DNA of 64,000 nt from Calothrix sp. MO_167.B12 (GCA_030066045.1 JASJCJ010000030.1:1-64000); one strand, 5' to 3'; positions 1 to 9,833 are shown, numbered from the stretch's first letter. Translations and numbers: made by a program. The notes: generated by a model from the letters alone, not told the origin.

Positions 1-129
1 CACTAGTACTTCACCAACTTAATTCTGATGGGTACACAAACTTCTAGATTTCTCCTCTTTTCCTTTTCCTTCGCGCTCTTTGCGCCTTTGCGGTTCCTCC
101 CTCTACCCCGCAGAATTAATTTGGTAGAC
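1..129. other. intergenic, no gene seen
   Basis: No coding signal. Around 68-96 lies a pyrimidine-rich stretch of the 'gcgctctttgcgcctttgcgg' kind; a related stretch occurs near 20005-20025, so it is probably a small dispersed repeat. Confidence 0.4.
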
Positions 130-342
130 CACTAGGGTCTGTTTTCAAACCCAAAATTGGCATAAATTGTAGGTTGGGGAGCCACTCTTGTGCGCGGGTT
201 CCCCGCGTTGAGAGAAGTGGCGTTTGAGGAACGAAACCCAACATTCTTCGTTCATTTCTTGGGTTACCCTGCACCGAAGCCCCTTCGGGTCTACACTTCG
301 TTCTACCCAACCTACACCATAGTTTGAAAACACGCCCTAGTG
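130..342. mobile_element. MITE-like element with terminal inverted repeats
   Basis: The left end (130-150) starts CACTAGGGTCTGTTTTCAAA. The reverse complement of the right end (322-342) starts CACTAGGGCGTGTTTTCAAA. The 21-base ends agree at 19 positions. A second inner inverted repeat (TGTAGGTTGGG near 168 and CCCAACCTACA near 306) extends the symmetry. The interior has no transposase, only spurious short frames. The ends resemble those of IS5-type elements (family knowledge from memory), so it is probably a non-autonomous derivative. It ends 7 bases from the stop of the antiporter gene and may also act as its terminator. Confidence 0.6.
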
Positions 343-348
343 CATTAA

Positions 349-2481
349 TTAAACAGTTGCTGTAGGGTTGGAATTAACTGTGGGCAGTGCCACTGTTTGA
401 GGGTTATGTGGTTCTCCCAACATTACAATAGAACAAGTGAGTTGATTTACTAATTGGGAGGTAACATCACTAATGCTCAAGCCACCAGTACTGGTACGGT
501 TGTGGATAAAGGGTAATACAACTAAGTCATATAATCTGGCTGCCTGTAAAATTGCTTGGGCAACATTTTCATGGGCAATGATTTGAATTTCTGGTGGGTT
601 TGGCAAAGCTAATTGAGATACAAATAAGGCAAGTTGCGATCGCCTCCAACTAATTTTGTTAGAGCTAGTACGACGTTCACAAACATTGAGTACTGTCACT
701 TGGGCTTGATTTGTCTCTGATAAAATCTGGGCAAACTGGACTGGATATAGAGAGGGTGCTAGTAAATTCTCCACAGGCACTAAAATCCGTTGAATTTTTT
801 GGGGCGATTCTACCAGACGTGTTACCGCCACAGGACAATGGGATGACCAAATGACGCTATCAATCACGTTGCCAAATAGCCGCGCTCGCAAACCAGTACG
901 TTTTCCCCAACCCATAACAATCAGGTTCGCTTTTTGTTCCTTGGCTGTGCGACTAATTCCTTGGGCAAAGGCATCATCAATCCGTAACAATGGTTTGGCC
1001 CCTACATCTAAAATCCGACTGAGGGCTATGGCTTTAGCTAACAATTGCTCGCTGCGCTGTAGAGAGTTTTCCAATTGGGGAGCATCCATCTGAGCAGCTG
1101 CGGTAGCAATGGCTAAGGGTAAAATTTGCCCGTGGGTTTGTCGTGCGAGCAAGGCAGCCAGTTCAATTAAATACTGTTGGGTTTGAGGGTTGTATATGGG
1201 GACAACAATGGTAAAAGGATTGGCATTTTCTTTGGGGACCGGACAAGCAGAAGTTGCTAATTCTGGTTCGGGAGTAGGGATAGTTCTCAAACCTGTTGCT
1301 ACTTGTTTAGTAATTAATGGTCCGAGAATGCAAGTGACGATCGCTAAAATGATGGTACTGTTGAATATGCTAATGTCTAAAAGCTCAGTCCGATATCCCA
1401 CTAACGTTGCTGCTAATGTTACCCCGACTTGGGGCACGCTCAAAGACCACATGGTTAGTGTTTCCTGCCAGTTGTAGCGATAAACTAATTTCGCTAATAG
1501 AGCAGCAATCAGTTTACTGACAATCAATCCTACAGTTACAAATATTGTGAACCACACCAGGCTCATACTGGTGGTAAGAGTAGTTATATCTACCAATAAT
1601 CCCAAATTGACAAAGAAAATCGGGATAAACAGGGCACTACCCAGAAAAATTACCTTTTCTTTGACTGGACCAGAACCAATCACATTGTGGACCGTTAAGC
1701 CAGCCAAGAAAGCTCCCACTATTTTTTCCACCCCAATTAGTTGGGCACCCACAGCAGCCAAAAAGACTGTCCAGAGTATAAATAAGAACTGGTTCCCTTC
1801 ATCTTCCCCAGAACGACGGAAAAATTCTTTGCCTAAGTAATCCAAACCCACTAAGACGACTAGGCAATAGACAACTAAAGCATTAATTAGGGTAATTAAT
1901 TGCCAAAAACTGAAACTATTTCCCCGATTCGCGATACAAAGAGCTAATAATAAAACTGCTCCAATATTCGTAACAACCGTTGCCCCTGTAGTAACATTAA
2001 CTACCTCATTCCTAGCTATTCCCAGACGGTTAATAATGGGATATGCCAAGAGAGTATGGGAAGCAAGGATGGAGCCAATTAAGATTGCCTGATTCCCATT
2101 CAAGCCAAAAAGATATCCAATTAAGACCCCCACCAGCAGAGGAACGGCAAATGTTAAACTACCAAACCCCAAAAAGCGGTTTTTGTAACTGCGAAATTGC
2201 TTAATTTCAATTTCTAATCCTGCAACAAACATCAGATAAAATAATCCAATCTCTGAGAGCAGGTTCATCATGGGCGATTGTGTGGGTAATAGATTCCCGC
2301 CAAATGGTCCCAAGGCTACCCCAGAACAAACTAAACCTACTAATCCTGGCAGCTTTAACTTTTCAAATAAAATGGGTACGATTAAAATTACGAGCAGGAG
2401 AATTACAAAAGGTAAAATTGGTTCTTTTCCTAAAACAGAGGAATTTGATTGCAGAGCTAGAACTTGTAAAATGAGATCCAT
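349..2481 (-). CDS. cation:proton antiporter (CPA2/KefB type) with C-terminal universal stress domains
   Basis: Inner-membrane monovalent cation/H+ exchanger. Residues about 25-400 form a run of roughly twelve hydrophobic helices typical of the Na_H_Exchanger family. The motif GAFLAGL and the segment SHTLLAYPI are family-like. After about residue 430 come two universal-stress-protein modules. The first ends in the nucleotide-loop pattern around GLRARLFGNVIDSVI and SSHCPVAV; the second starts at QRILVPVENL and is more degenerate. A TTG at 2502 would add 7 residues, but ATG 2481 is preferred; neither has a clear ribosome site. It lies downstream of ndhS and the HAS-barrel gene on the same strand, 115 bases from the latter. 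Substrate (Na+ or K+) cannot be told from sequence. Confidence 0.85.
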   Translation of the reverse strand: MDLILQVLALQSNSSVLGKEPILPFVILLLVILIVPILFEKLKLPGLVGLVCSGVALGPFGGNLLPTQSPMMNLLSEIGLFYLMFVAGLEIEIKQFRSYKNRFLGFGSLTFAVPLLVGVLIGYLFGLNGNQAILIGSILASHTLLAYPIINRLGIARNEVVNVTTGATVVTNIGAVLLLALCIANRGNSFSFWQLITLINALVVYCLVVLVGLDYLGKEFFRRSGEDEGNQFLFILWTVFLAAVGAQLIGVEKIVGAFLAGLTVHNVIGSGPVKEKVIFLGSALFIPIFFVNLGLLVDITTLTTSMSLVWFTIFVTVGLIVSKLIAALLAKLVYRYNWQETLTMWSLSVPQVGVTLAATLVGYRTELLDISIFNSTIILAIVTCILGPLITKQVATGLRTIPTPEPELATSACPVPKENANPFTIVVPIYNPQTQQYLIELAALLARQTHGQILPLAIATAAAQMDAPQLENSLQRSEQLLAKAIALSRILDVGAKPLLRIDDAFAQGISRTAKEQKANLIVMGWGKRTGLRARLFGNVIDSVIWSSHCPVAVTRLVESPQKIQRILVPVENLLAPSLYPVQFAQILSETNQAQVTVLNVCERRTSSNKISWRRSQLALFVSQLALPNPPEIQIIAHENVAQAILQAARLYDLVVLPFIHNRTSTGGLSISDVTSQLVNQLTCSIVMLGEPHNPQTVALPTVNSNPTATV

Positions 2482-2596
2482 TGGTAGGATTGGCAAGAGC
2501 AATGGTGTGGCTGGTAATAGTAAGTATGAATATTTTTAGGTAAAATAATTTCAACGAATCCGTAAGTCACTATCTGGGTAATAATTACAACCTCAA

Positions 2597-3256
2597 TTAT
2601 GGGTGAATTTGACTCAAAATGAATCGCAAGCGATCGTAATCATCTTTGAGTAGTATGCTCAAAGCACGCCCAGCTTGAATTAACCACTGTCGATCAGCTT
2701 GACGCAATTGATAGACGTAGCGAATGGCTGCTGCGGCTAAGGACTCCACCGGCGCGCCGTTGATACCAAGCAGGGTGCGTAAAAAATCTAATTCTTCTGT
2801 AAACTTAATAATTGCTTCTGGCTCACATCGATGAACTGCTTGGTGAATTTGTGGTGGACGTGGTGGTAGATACTGATATACGCGATCGCCTGATAATATA
2901 CCATTAGTTGACATTGGTTCAAATCCAACGATCGCCGCCCGAAATTCAGTTTTGAGCATGGCAAATATTTGGGGTTGTTCCTCACGTAATTCCTGCAAAG
3001 ACATTCCCAAAGCTACCGGGCGATGCACGCTATCTATAGGCATAGTAGTGGCACTATAAACCACTGCATAGACCAAATTGCCAGATTCTTCATCCACAGA
3101 ACATACCCAACTGCCAAAGGGTGGCATGGAAGGAAAACTCAGGTCATCTGGTTCCAAACACTGAGCTAAAAATTCTGTAGTGGTAGTTTCAATCACCTCT
3201 GCTAAATGATTAGGGTGGCGTGAGCTACTGTCAAATTGCGGTAATGGAAGGCGCAT
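2597..3256 (-). CDS. HAS-barrel-like conserved cyanobacterial protein
   Basis: A soluble protein of 219 residues with no signal peptide or membrane segment. The first 100 or so residues contain alternating hydrophobic strands (GSWVCSVDEESGNLVYAVVY and following) resembling the HAS-barrel found at the N-terminus of HerA and ATP-synthase subunits. The C-terminal half is helical (EELDFLRTLLGI, AAAAIRYVYQLRQADRQWL). I recall such proteins being annotated as HAS-barrel proteins in cyanobacteria, close to ndhS; the function is not known to me. It lies 78 bases downstream of ndhS on the same strand, so cotranscription is likely. The domain name is less certain than the reality of the gene. Confidence 0.65.
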   Translation of the reverse strand: MRLPLPQFDSSSRHPNHLAEVIETTTTEFLAQCLEPDDLSFPSMPPFGSWVCSVDEESGNLVYAVVYSATTMPIDSVHRPVALGMSLQELREEQPQIFAMLKTEFRAAIVGFEPMSTNGILSGDRVYQYLPPRPPQIHQAVHRCEPEAIIKFTEELDFLRTLLGINGAPVESLAAAAIRYVYQLRQADRQWLIQAGRALSILLKDDYDRLRFILSQIHP

Positions 3257-3334
3257 AATTTATACAGACCTGCAATCAGTTATTTGTCGTTAGCCAAATT
3301 CACAAATGACTAATAACAAATAACTAATTTCTAT

Positions 3335-3523
3335 TTACTTACGTCCTGCTGTGGGATCTACAGGCTCTAATTCGGAGAGTCTAAAGGTAATTAATTTATC
3401 CCAATTACCACCTTCAAACAACACTGCTACTTTACCATCACTGACTCTTTGCACAAGTCCTTCGTAGCGATAGTAAGTATCCCCAGGATTTTTGACGCGA
3501 ACGGTTGCTCCAGGCAGAATCAT
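3335..3523 (-). CDS. ndhS: NAD(P)H-quinone oxidoreductase subunit S (NDH-1 ferredoxin-docking subunit)
   Basis: A 62-residue SH3-like protein beginning [20 protein letters not shown] and containing [20 protein letters not shown], which matches the conserved core of NdhS. NdhS sits on the peripheral arm of the thylakoid NDH-1 complex and helps dock reduced ferredoxin for cyclic electron flow (known for the family). It is at the short end of the family, lacking the extra C-terminal tail of some orthologues. It appears to lead a same-strand set with the HAS-barrel gene and the antiporter. ndhB, another subunit of the same complex, lies at 47.7 kb. Confidence 0.85.
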   Translation of the reverse strand: MILPGATVRVKNPGDTYYRYEGLVQRVSDGKVAVLFEGGNWDKLITFRLSELEPVDPTAGRK

Positions 3524-3635
3524 GATATTTCACCTCTATATTTTCTGTTTCTAGCTTAATACTTGTTATGAGTCATTTGCTGTTGACCGATTTATTTGTG
3601 GAATCAATCCAAAATCTAAAATTCAAAATCTAAAA

Positions 3636-3836
3636 TTGTCTGACCGACCTTCGGTCGAGGGAACAGGCAACGGGCAACGGGCAACAGTTGGGTTGGTTGG
3701 TTGGGAACAAAGGTTGTTGCCCTTGAGTTCCCTCGACCCACCAGTGGGTACCAAGCCCCGTCATGAGTGGGACGATTGCGTTGGACGGGGTTTAAATCCT
3801 CGTCCAACCCCTTCACTGTTGCCTGTTGCCTGTTAA
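3636..3836. repeat. imperfect palindromic repeat region with 7-base tandem repeats
   Basis: This fills most of the gap between ndhS and rodA. GGTCGAGGGAAC (3653-3664) pairs perfectly with GTTCCCTCGACC (3727-3738). A second arm pair surrounds GCGTTGGACG and CGTCCAAC near 3779 and 3810. Units of GGGCAAC repeat with a 7-base period at 3665-3686. Open frames here on both strands are artefacts of the palindrome. Confidence 0.55.
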
Positions 3837-3899
3837 GAGTTGCCTTTAACCATCATTCTGGTTGTGAGAACCCATAACTGGAAAATACTTGAGAAAAAA

Positions 3900-5177
3900 T
3901 TAATAATACTTGCGCCGGGAACGAAAATTTGCTACAGATTCCACTATGCCCACGGCAAGAAAATTAGTCAGCATGGCAGAACGACCATAACTCATCCAAG
4001 GTAAGGGAATACCCGCTACAGGAGCTAAACCAACTGTCATGCCAATATTGATTGTCATTTGGAAAATAATCATAGATAAAACACCCACAGCTAATAAAGA
4101 GCCGAAGTTATCCTTTGCTGTTTGGGCAATGTGCAACAACCGCAGGCAAATTAGACAGAAAGCAGATATTAGTATCAAGCAGCCAATAAAACCTAATTCT
4201 TCTCCCACCGCCGAAAAAATAAAGTCTGTATGCTGTTCCGGCACAAAACTAAGTTGAGTCATGGGTCCTTGATTCAAACCCCATCCGAACCATTCACCAG
4301 AACCAATGGCTATCTTAGACTGAGCTTGGTGGTATCCAGCTGCCAAAGCATCTTGGTCAGGGTTGAGAAACACGGTTAATCGAGACTTTTGATAATCTTT
4401 TAACAGATTATTCCAAGCAAATGCTCCCAACTCTCCACCCAAGAGATTCAGTCCTAATCCACCAAGGGCACTAATTGCAAATCTCCGCCCAGGAATACAA
4501 ACCAATGCCACTATACCCATGGCGATAGACCAAGCAATCCAACCTGGTTTGTATAAATTATCTAAAATTGCGGCAATTACCGGAGAAATCAGCAATAACA
4601 GCCAACCAGGATTAGCATTAGCCCAATACAACATCCCTAATACAATCGCTCCAAACACCAGTGATGTTGCCAAATCTGGTTGAATAAACACCAGTAACCA
4701 AGGTACAGCGGTAAAAGCTAAAACATAGAACACATGATTGAGCTTAGAGGCTGTACGCTTGTGTAGTAAAGCGGCAATCGTAATAATCACAAATATTTTG
4801 GCGAATTCTGATGGTTGGATATTAAAGCCAAAAACGTTAATCCATCGCTGGGCCCCTTTGGCACTAGTACCAATCAGTCTTACTGCTATCAAACTCACAT
4901 TGGTAAGTACGTAGGTTGCCCAGTGAAATTGCAACCAGTTTTGATAAGGTATGCGGGCAATTACCAGTGCTAAAAATACTCCCACTATACCTGTAATCCA
5001 GTGCCAAACCCAATCATAAAGACCTTGATTGATTTCCGTACTACGGATCATAACTCCACCAAAAATGGTCAGACCCACAGCTATGACAAAGAATGGCATA
5101 TCCATCTGTTGCCACGGTTTAAAGAAGGATTGATAGATGAATTTGGAGAAAGAAAAGCGGGATTTTTTTAACAACAT
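3900..5177 (-). CDS. rodA: rod-shape-determining peptidoglycan polymerase RodA (SEDS family)
   Basis: An integral membrane glycosyltransferase that polymerises lipid II during cell elongation with a partner class B PBP. The 425 residues carry about ten hydrophobic helices. SEDS-type landmarks include GAQRWINVFGFNIQPSEFAK, the aspartate in FIQPDLATSLVFG, the loop around SGEWFGWGLNQG, PEQHTDFIFSAVGEELGF and the C-terminal GIPLPWMSYG. Length fits the family. ATG 5177 was kept; Met24 (MDMPFFVIAV) is a possible alternative because no clear ribosome site precedes either. The mrp gene lies 101 bases upstream on the same strand. The PBP2 partner is not in this window. Confidence 0.9.
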   Translation of the reverse strand: MLLKKSRFSFSKFIYQSFFKPWQQMDMPFFVIAVGLTIFGGVMIRSTEINQGLYDWVWHWITGIVGVFLALVIARIPYQNWLQFHWATYVLTNVSLIAVRLIGTSAKGAQRWINVFGFNIQPSEFAKIFVIITIAALLHKRTASKLNHVFYVLAFTAVPWLLVFIQPDLATSLVFGAIVLGMLYWANANPGWLLLLISPVIAAILDNLYKPGWIAWSIAMGIVALVCIPGRRFAISALGGLGLNLLGGELGAFAWNNLLKDYQKSRLTVFLNPDQDALAAGYHQAQSKIAIGSGEWFGWGLNQGPMTQLSFVPEQHTDFIFSAVGEELGFIGCLILISAFCLICLRLLHIAQTAKDNFGSLLAVGVLSMIIFQMTINIGMTVGLAPVAGIPLPWMSYGRSAMLTNFLAVGIVESVANFRSRRKYY

Positions 5178-5278
5178 GGTGGTGGCAATTTATGGATTCT
5201 AGCTGGGAGTGTTACTCATGTTTACAAATCTGTATTCTTAGCATCCATTCTCTTACCCTGAAAAAATTAGGAATTATT

Positions 5279-6349
5279 TTATGACAGGGCTGCAACTGAT
5301 ACTTTACCAGCGATCGCTAAGGCAATATTCTTGAAAGCCTGAGCACTGGGGGAATCTGGATCACTGATAACTATGGGCACACCGCGATCGCCACCTAATC
5401 TAGTGGACATTTCTAAGGGTATACAACCCAACAAGGGTATTCCTAATTCTGTGGCAGTTTTTTCTCCCCCACCAGAACCAAAGATGTCATACTGTTTCTC
5501 TGGCATATCTGGGGGAATAAAATAACTCATATTTTCCACAATTCCCAACACCGCCACATTCATCTGTTGGAACATCCGTAAGCCTTTGCGGGAATCCAGT
5601 AATGCTACTGTTTGTGGTGTCGTCACAATTACCGCCCCCGCCATAGGTACAGCTTGGGTTAATGTTAATTGAGCATCCCCAGTACCAGGAGGCATATCCA
5701 CAATTAAATAATCCAGCTCTCCCCACTCCACCTGATAGAGGAACTGGCGAATGACACCATTTAACATCGGTCCACGCCAAATCACTGGTTGATCGCGATC
5801 GATTAAAAATCCCATGGATACTAATTTCACACCATGGTTAAATGCCGGTTCTAAAATATCCCCCTTTTCTGTAGTTTGAACCGTAATCTGGGCATCCGCT
5901 AGCCCTAACATGGTGGGGTCATTGGGACCGTAAATATCCGCATCCAACAAGCCAACTTTTGCCCCCGTTTGCGCCAAGGCTACGGCTACATTTACCGCCA
6001 CCGTGCTTTTACCCACACCACCTTTACCACTAGAGATAGCGATAATATTTTTAATCCCTGGAACCCCGGTGCGGTCTGGTAAACTTTTTTGCTGGGGAGT
6101 TTCTGCGGTTACTTCCACCGCTACATCTGTGACTCCCGGTAGTTGTTTGACTGCTTTTTGACAGTCTTCAACAATAAATTCCCGTAAAGGACAAGCTGGT
6201 GTGGTCAACACCAATGTAAAACTAACTTGACCGCCATCAACCTTGACATTGCGAATCATGTTTAGTTCTACCAGACTTTTGCGGAGTTCTGGGTCTTGTA
6301 CCGGCCGCAAAACTGACAATACTGACTGGGAATCTAAGACATCGTACAT
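5279..6349 (-). CDS. mrp: Mrp/NBP35-type iron-sulfur cluster carrier ATPase
   Basis: A cytosolic scaffold or carrier that delivers Fe-S clusters to target proteins. Residues 1-90 form a DUF59/MIP18 domain (VQDPELRKSLVELNMI). The remainder is a deviant Walker-type P-loop ATPase with SGKGGVGKST near residue 107, the switch-like LDADIYGPN, and YLIVDMPPGTGDAQLTL. The usual C-terminal CxxC of many family members is not obvious: the sequence reads IVENMSYFIPPDMPEKQYDIFG where a CxxC often occurs, so cluster binding by this site may differ. It precedes rodA. Length 356 is normal for cyanobacterial members. Confidence 0.88.
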   Translation of the reverse strand: MYDVLDSQSVLSVLRPVQDPELRKSLVELNMIRNVKVDGGQVSFTLVLTTPACPLREFIVEDCQKAVKQLPGVTDVAVEVTAETPQQKSLPDRTGVPGIKNIIAISSGKGGVGKSTVAVNVAVALAQTGAKVGLLDADIYGPNDPTMLGLADAQITVQTTEKGDILEPAFNHGVKLVSMGFLIDRDQPVIWRGPMLNGVIRQFLYQVEWGELDYLIVDMPPGTGDAQLTLTQAVPMAGAVIVTTPQTVALLDSRKGLRMFQQMNVAVLGIVENMSYFIPPDMPEKQYDIFGSGGGEKTATELGIPLLGCIPLEMSTRLGGDRGVPIVISDPDSPSAQAFKNIALAIAGKVSVAALS

Positions 6350-6489
6350 AGTGTTTTCACCCTTGCTGCCGCAACAAATTTTAACAAAAATTTAGTATCT
6401 TATAAGAATTTTAACTGTGTTGGTATGGGTTATTTGCCGCGAACAAAAAAGAATCTGTAAAACTCACATTTCTTATCTCCGAGACTGAA

Positions 6490-6700
6490 GCTGTCAACTG
6501 TCAACTGTCAATCAATTTTTGATTTTGGGTTTTGGGTTTTGGATTTTGGATTGGTAACTGAGCTTGTCGAAGTTTGGATTGACCCCATATCTAAAGCCCG
6601 GAGGCTTGAGATAATGATAGAAATGTTTGTTTTTCTACACGGATAAATCCGGGGGCTTATATCCAGTTTATTTTTCGGTCAACTGTCAACTGTCAACCTT
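6490..6700. repeat. 7-base tandem repeats and a dispersed element (copy 1)
   Basis: CTGTCAA repeats three times at 6491-6511 and again near 6679-6699. Between them, about 6637-6690, lies CACGGATAAATCCGGGGGCT followed by a TATCCAG/TTTATTTTTCGGTCAA tail. A close copy occurs at 53247-53290 and a partial tail at about 46705-46735. No gene is seen between 6350 and 6742. Confidence 0.5.
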
Positions 6701-6742
6701 TAACTATCCCCAAGACTGGTGGGATGGAATGATTCAACTCCG

Positions 6743-7267
6743 TTAAAAATCAAAACAACTATCATTGATCGATTTTCTGTTGTTAGCAACTGCTTGTAAG
6801 GCTGCGGCTTCCACTGCTTCCACCAAAGCCCGTGCTACCCGATCTGCATAGGGACGGGAAAATGACCAAATCAGTGGCGATAACCAACCCCTGAGGGTGA
6901 CAGAATATGACAAGTAAGTACCACAAACCGTGGATTCCACTTGATAAATCAACCTTTCTTCCACACCAGGGATTGCTAGCACTCGTATACTCAATAGCTG
7001 GTGGCAATCGACCCTTTCCACGAAAAAACGAATGGGAATGGGGGACAATCTAGTTACTGCTTGGAAAATCAATCCCGGTTTGGGCACTAAACCATAAGGA
7101 ACATTAGTGCTTTTAAGTAATGGATGCCAAGATACATCTGCCAGGTCAACTATTTTTCGCCATACTTCATCTGGTGAGGCAGAACTAATTTCCCGATAGT
7201 GTCGTACTAAAGAAGCACATAACCGCCGGCGTTTGTGGTGGATGAATTTGGATAACCAATTGTGCAT
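6743..7267 (-). CDS. SRPBCC (START-like) family protein
   Basis: A 174-residue protein with the helix-grip pattern of the polyketide-cyclase/START superfamily: ASPDEVWRKIVDLADVSWHP near the N-terminus, central strands (IRFFVERVDCHQLLSIRVLA), and a C-terminal long helix (ADRVARALVEAVEAAALQAV). Such proteins bind hydrophobic ligands, but ligand and role are unknown here. The start at 7267 (MHNWLSKFIHHKRR) is chosen because GGAGGAG lies about ten bases upstream; a longer frame to 7306 lacks such a site. The very basic N-terminus suggests contact with a membrane or nucleic acid (inference). It is divergent from hemF. Confidence 0.7.
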   Translation of the reverse strand: MHNWLSKFIHHKRRRLCASLVRHYREISSASPDEVWRKIVDLADVSWHPLLKSTNVPYGLVPKPGLIFQAVTRLSPIPIRFFVERVDCHQLLSIRVLAIPGVEERLIYQVESTVCGTYLSYSVTLRGWLSPLIWSFSRPYADRVARALVEAVEAAALQAVANNRKSINDSCFDF

Positions 7268-7805
7268 TTTCCTAATTCTCCTCCTATTTATAAACTTTGT
7301 GGGCACTTTGCCATAGTCAACAAAAATTCAATTATTTCAGATCGTATATTGTTCCACTGTCAACAGTCCAACAGCCGCACTACCAGAAAAATAAATTTGC
7401 AGCTTTACCAACAGACAGCAAGGTTGATAATACAGCAAATATACGAGATTCAATCAACTCTTCTGGGCTAGGTAATGAAAATGTTCCTATAGAACGGTTG
7501 CTTTGCAGACAAGGGTTTTATCATGCCTCAATGTCAAGATTTCTTAGTCAAGAATGTGCCACAGCTTTCTATTTATACCCAAATTTTTGATAGCAAATAA
7601 CTTGAAAAAACTTAATAAGTATACAAAGTTATACGTATTGAGGGAGAATAACTTTAGTCATGACCATCCATATTGTTGAATGCTTGACTTTCCATTAAGA
7701 AAGTAGGTTCGGGCAATATAAATCTGTTTTATAGCAGCGATCGCCCCAAATTTTCAACTTAAAATTTGTTGCTTTCTGAAAACTTTTATTTAGTTTATTG
7801 AAGTT
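7268..7805. other. intergenic region upstream of hemF
   Basis: This gap of about 540 bases separates two divergent genes and must contain both promoters. Two frames of 69 and 97 codons on the plus strand lack ribosome sites and family-like sequence and are judged spurious. One HIP1-like GCGATCGCC lies near 7738. No confident promoter could be placed by eye. Confidence 0.4.
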
Positions 7806-8855
7806 ATGTTGACAAATTCTCAAACTCAAAATTTACCAACAGAATCATCTACATCTTTACCACCGGCTGATGCCAAAAGTAGGGTCAGTCAATTTATGAA
7901 ACAATTGCAAGACCAAATTGCTGAGGGTTTAGAAAAGTTAGATAGTGTAGGTAAATTTCAGGAAGATAGTTGGGAGCGTCCAGAAGGGGGTGGTGGGCGA
8001 TCGCGGGTTCTCCGTGAAGGTGCTGTATTTGAGCAAGCCGGTGTCAATTTCTCGGAAGTTTGGGGTTCTCAATTACCACCTTCGATTTTAGCCCAACGTC
8101 CAGAGGCCGCAGGTCATGGCTTTTATGCCACAGGTACTTCTATGGTGTTACATCCTTGCAATCCCTATGTACCCACCGTTCACCTCAATTATCGTTATTT
8201 TGAAGCTGGTCCTGTGTGGTGGTTTGGAGGGGGTGCGGACTTAACACCTTATTACCCCTTTGCTGAGGATGCCACCCATTTCCACAAAACCTTCAAGCAG
8301 GCTTGTGATGCCCATCACCCCGATTATTATCCTGTGTTCAAACGTTGGTGTGATGAATATTTTTATTTAAAACACCGCCAGGAAACTAGGGGAATTGGTG
8401 GGTTATTTTTTGACTATCAAGATGGTCGTCAACTACCTTTATATCGCGGGCCCCATGCCGATGGTGAGGCAGCTAAGTATAGCGATCAACTGGGAACACT
8501 AGCACCCCGTACTTGGGAAGAAATATTTGCTTTTATCCAAGATTGCGGTAATGCATTTTTACCTGCCTATGTACCTATTGTGCAAAGAAGGCATGGAATA
8601 GAATATGGCGAGCGCCAACGTAATTTCCAACTGTACCGTCGAGGAAGGTATGTAGAATTTAACCTGGTTTATGACCGAGGTACTATTTTTGGTCTGCAAA
8701 CCAATGGACGCACTGAATCCATCCTCATGTCTTTACCACCATTGGTACGCTGGGAATACTGCTATCAACCAGAACCAAAAACCCCTGAAGCTGAGTTATA
8801 CGAAACTTTTCTCAAGCCTCAAGATTGGATCCATTGGAAAGGAAGACATCAGTAG
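7806..8855 (+). CDS. hemF: oxygen-dependent coproporphyrinogen-III oxidase
   Basis: Converts coproporphyrinogen III to protoporphyrinogen IX with O2, in the shared route to heme, chlorophyll and bilins. The family blocks are clear: [60 protein letters not shown] and the C-terminal block [20 protein letters not shown] with [12 protein letters not shown]. The length of 349 fits aerobic cyanobacterial HemF. Soluble, probably a homodimer. It appears monocistronic: the next gene starts 240 bases away. Other tetrapyrrole-linked genes in the window are bvdR and the GUN4-bearing NACHT gene. Confidence 0.96.
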   Translation: MLTNSQTQNLPTESSTSLPPADAKSRVSQFMKQLQDQIAEGLEKLDSVGKFQEDSWERPEGGGGRSRVLREGAVFEQAGVNFSEVWGSQLPPSILAQRPEAAGHGFYATGTSMVLHPCNPYVPTVHLNYRYFEAGPVWWFGGGADLTPYYPFAEDATHFHKTFKQACDAHHPDYYPVFKRWCDEYFYLKHRQETRGIGGLFFDYQDGRQLPLYRGPHADGEAAKYSDQLGTLAPRTWEEIFAFIQDCGNAFLPAYVPIVQRRHGIEYGERQRNFQLYRRGRYVEFNLVYDRGTIFGLQTNGRTESILMSLPPLVRWEYCYQPEPKTPEAELYETFLKPQDWIHWKGRHQ

Positions 8856-8920
8856 TTAGTGTGAGTTATAATACTAGCAACAAGGTATATACCAAGAGAT
8901 GACATTTAGGACTGTGGCTT

Positions 8921-9082
8921 GTTATTCTCGAGCTACAGCACTAAACAAATCCAAGTGTTATGACCTGAATAATTTTTTAAGGTGGTAGTTATTCGATCTA
9001 CGAGAATAACTAACATTTTATCGTGGAAATTATTTGGGTTCATTTTCCCATACCAATTTCAATTTGAAATAGTAAAGTGAAC
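8921..9082. promoter_or_regulatory. inverted repeats in the leader of the STAS gene
   Basis: GTTATTCTCG near 8921 pairs with CGAGAATAAC near 9000. A second inverted pair, GGTTCA (near 9038) and TGAACC (near 9077), encloses the palindrome TTTCAATTTGAAA. Both lie upstream of the STAS start and could form leader hairpins or operator sites. No factor is recognised. Confidence 0.3.
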
Positions 9083-9095
9083 CAGGGGAGGTAGC

Positions 9096-9464
9096 ATGAT
9101 TCAGATCGAGCAAAAAACCCATACAGGCACAGATGGCAATAATATTATTGTCTTAACACCAGCAGGTCGTTTGGATATTACTACAGCTTGGCAATTTCGC
9201 TTGAAATTACAGGAATGTATTTCTAAAATTACACCCAATTTAGTCGTGAATCTTAGCCAGGTTAACTTTATTGATAGTTCTGGTCTTACATCTTTGGTAG
9301 CCGGTATGCGAGATGCGGATAAAGCCAAAGGTAGTTTCCGTATTTGTAACGTGCATCCAGAGGCAAAATTAGTATTTGAAGTCACAATGATGGACAGCGT
9401 ATTTGCAATCTTTGAAACTGAAGAGGAGGCTTTAGAGGGCGTTACATCTGGTGCTGTTAGTTAA
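9096..9464 (+). CDS. STAS-domain anti-sigma-factor antagonist
   Basis: A single-domain SpoIIAA/RsbV-type protein of 122 residues. The core is ILTPAGRLDITTAWQFRLKL, then VNLSQVNFIDSSGLTSL. The serine in the DSSG motif is the usual phosphorylation site that controls binding to an anti-sigma kinase. A strong ribosome site (GGGGAGG) precedes ATG 9096. No cognate kinase or sigma factor is nearby, so partners are unknown. A second STAS gene is at 21.2 kb, facing a PP2C phosphatase that could act on either protein (inference). Confidence 0.88.
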   Translation: MIQIEQKTHTGTDGNNIIVLTPAGRLDITTAWQFRLKLQECISKITPNLVVNLSQVNFIDSSGLTSLVAGMRDADKAKGSFRICNVHPEAKLVFEVTMMDSVFAIFETEEEALEGVTSGAVS

Positions 9465-9833
9465 GTAGTTTGATTGTAAAAAATATTGATTGACAGCTGA
9501 TTAGATCTTGGGCTAAACAACACAAAGTTTATCACTCAAAATTTAAGACTTCAAACTTAATATTTCTCTCGCTTGGTATAACAGCAAGGTTACCATATAG
9601 CTCCCAAGAAGCATTTTCAGGGATAGGATTTATACATCTATTCTCAGATAACTTCAAAAGCTAGGACAACCTGCACTGTATTATCTAAATAAGTAAAAGT
9701 GCAACAAGATTATGGTGTTGGAGTAGCAGTAAACCGAGTGCTGCCAGTTCATATTAGTTACATTAGCTTGCTCTGTAAATAGAGTCAGGCTATTTTTTTT
9801 CTTCTACCAGACAATGCCTCGCATAGTAATACT

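Noticed and set aside
116-333. Two overlapping minus-strand frames
   Set aside because: They lie inside the MITE with inverted ends and have no family-like sequence.
3770-3830. tRNA-like GGTTTAAATCC sequence
   Set aside because: No cloverleaf can be drawn; the segment is an arm of the palindromic repeat at 3636-3836.
7262-7590. 69- and 97-codon frames upstream of hemF
   Set aside because: They overlap the 5' end of the SRPBCC gene or its leader and lack start signals; composition is not protein-like.
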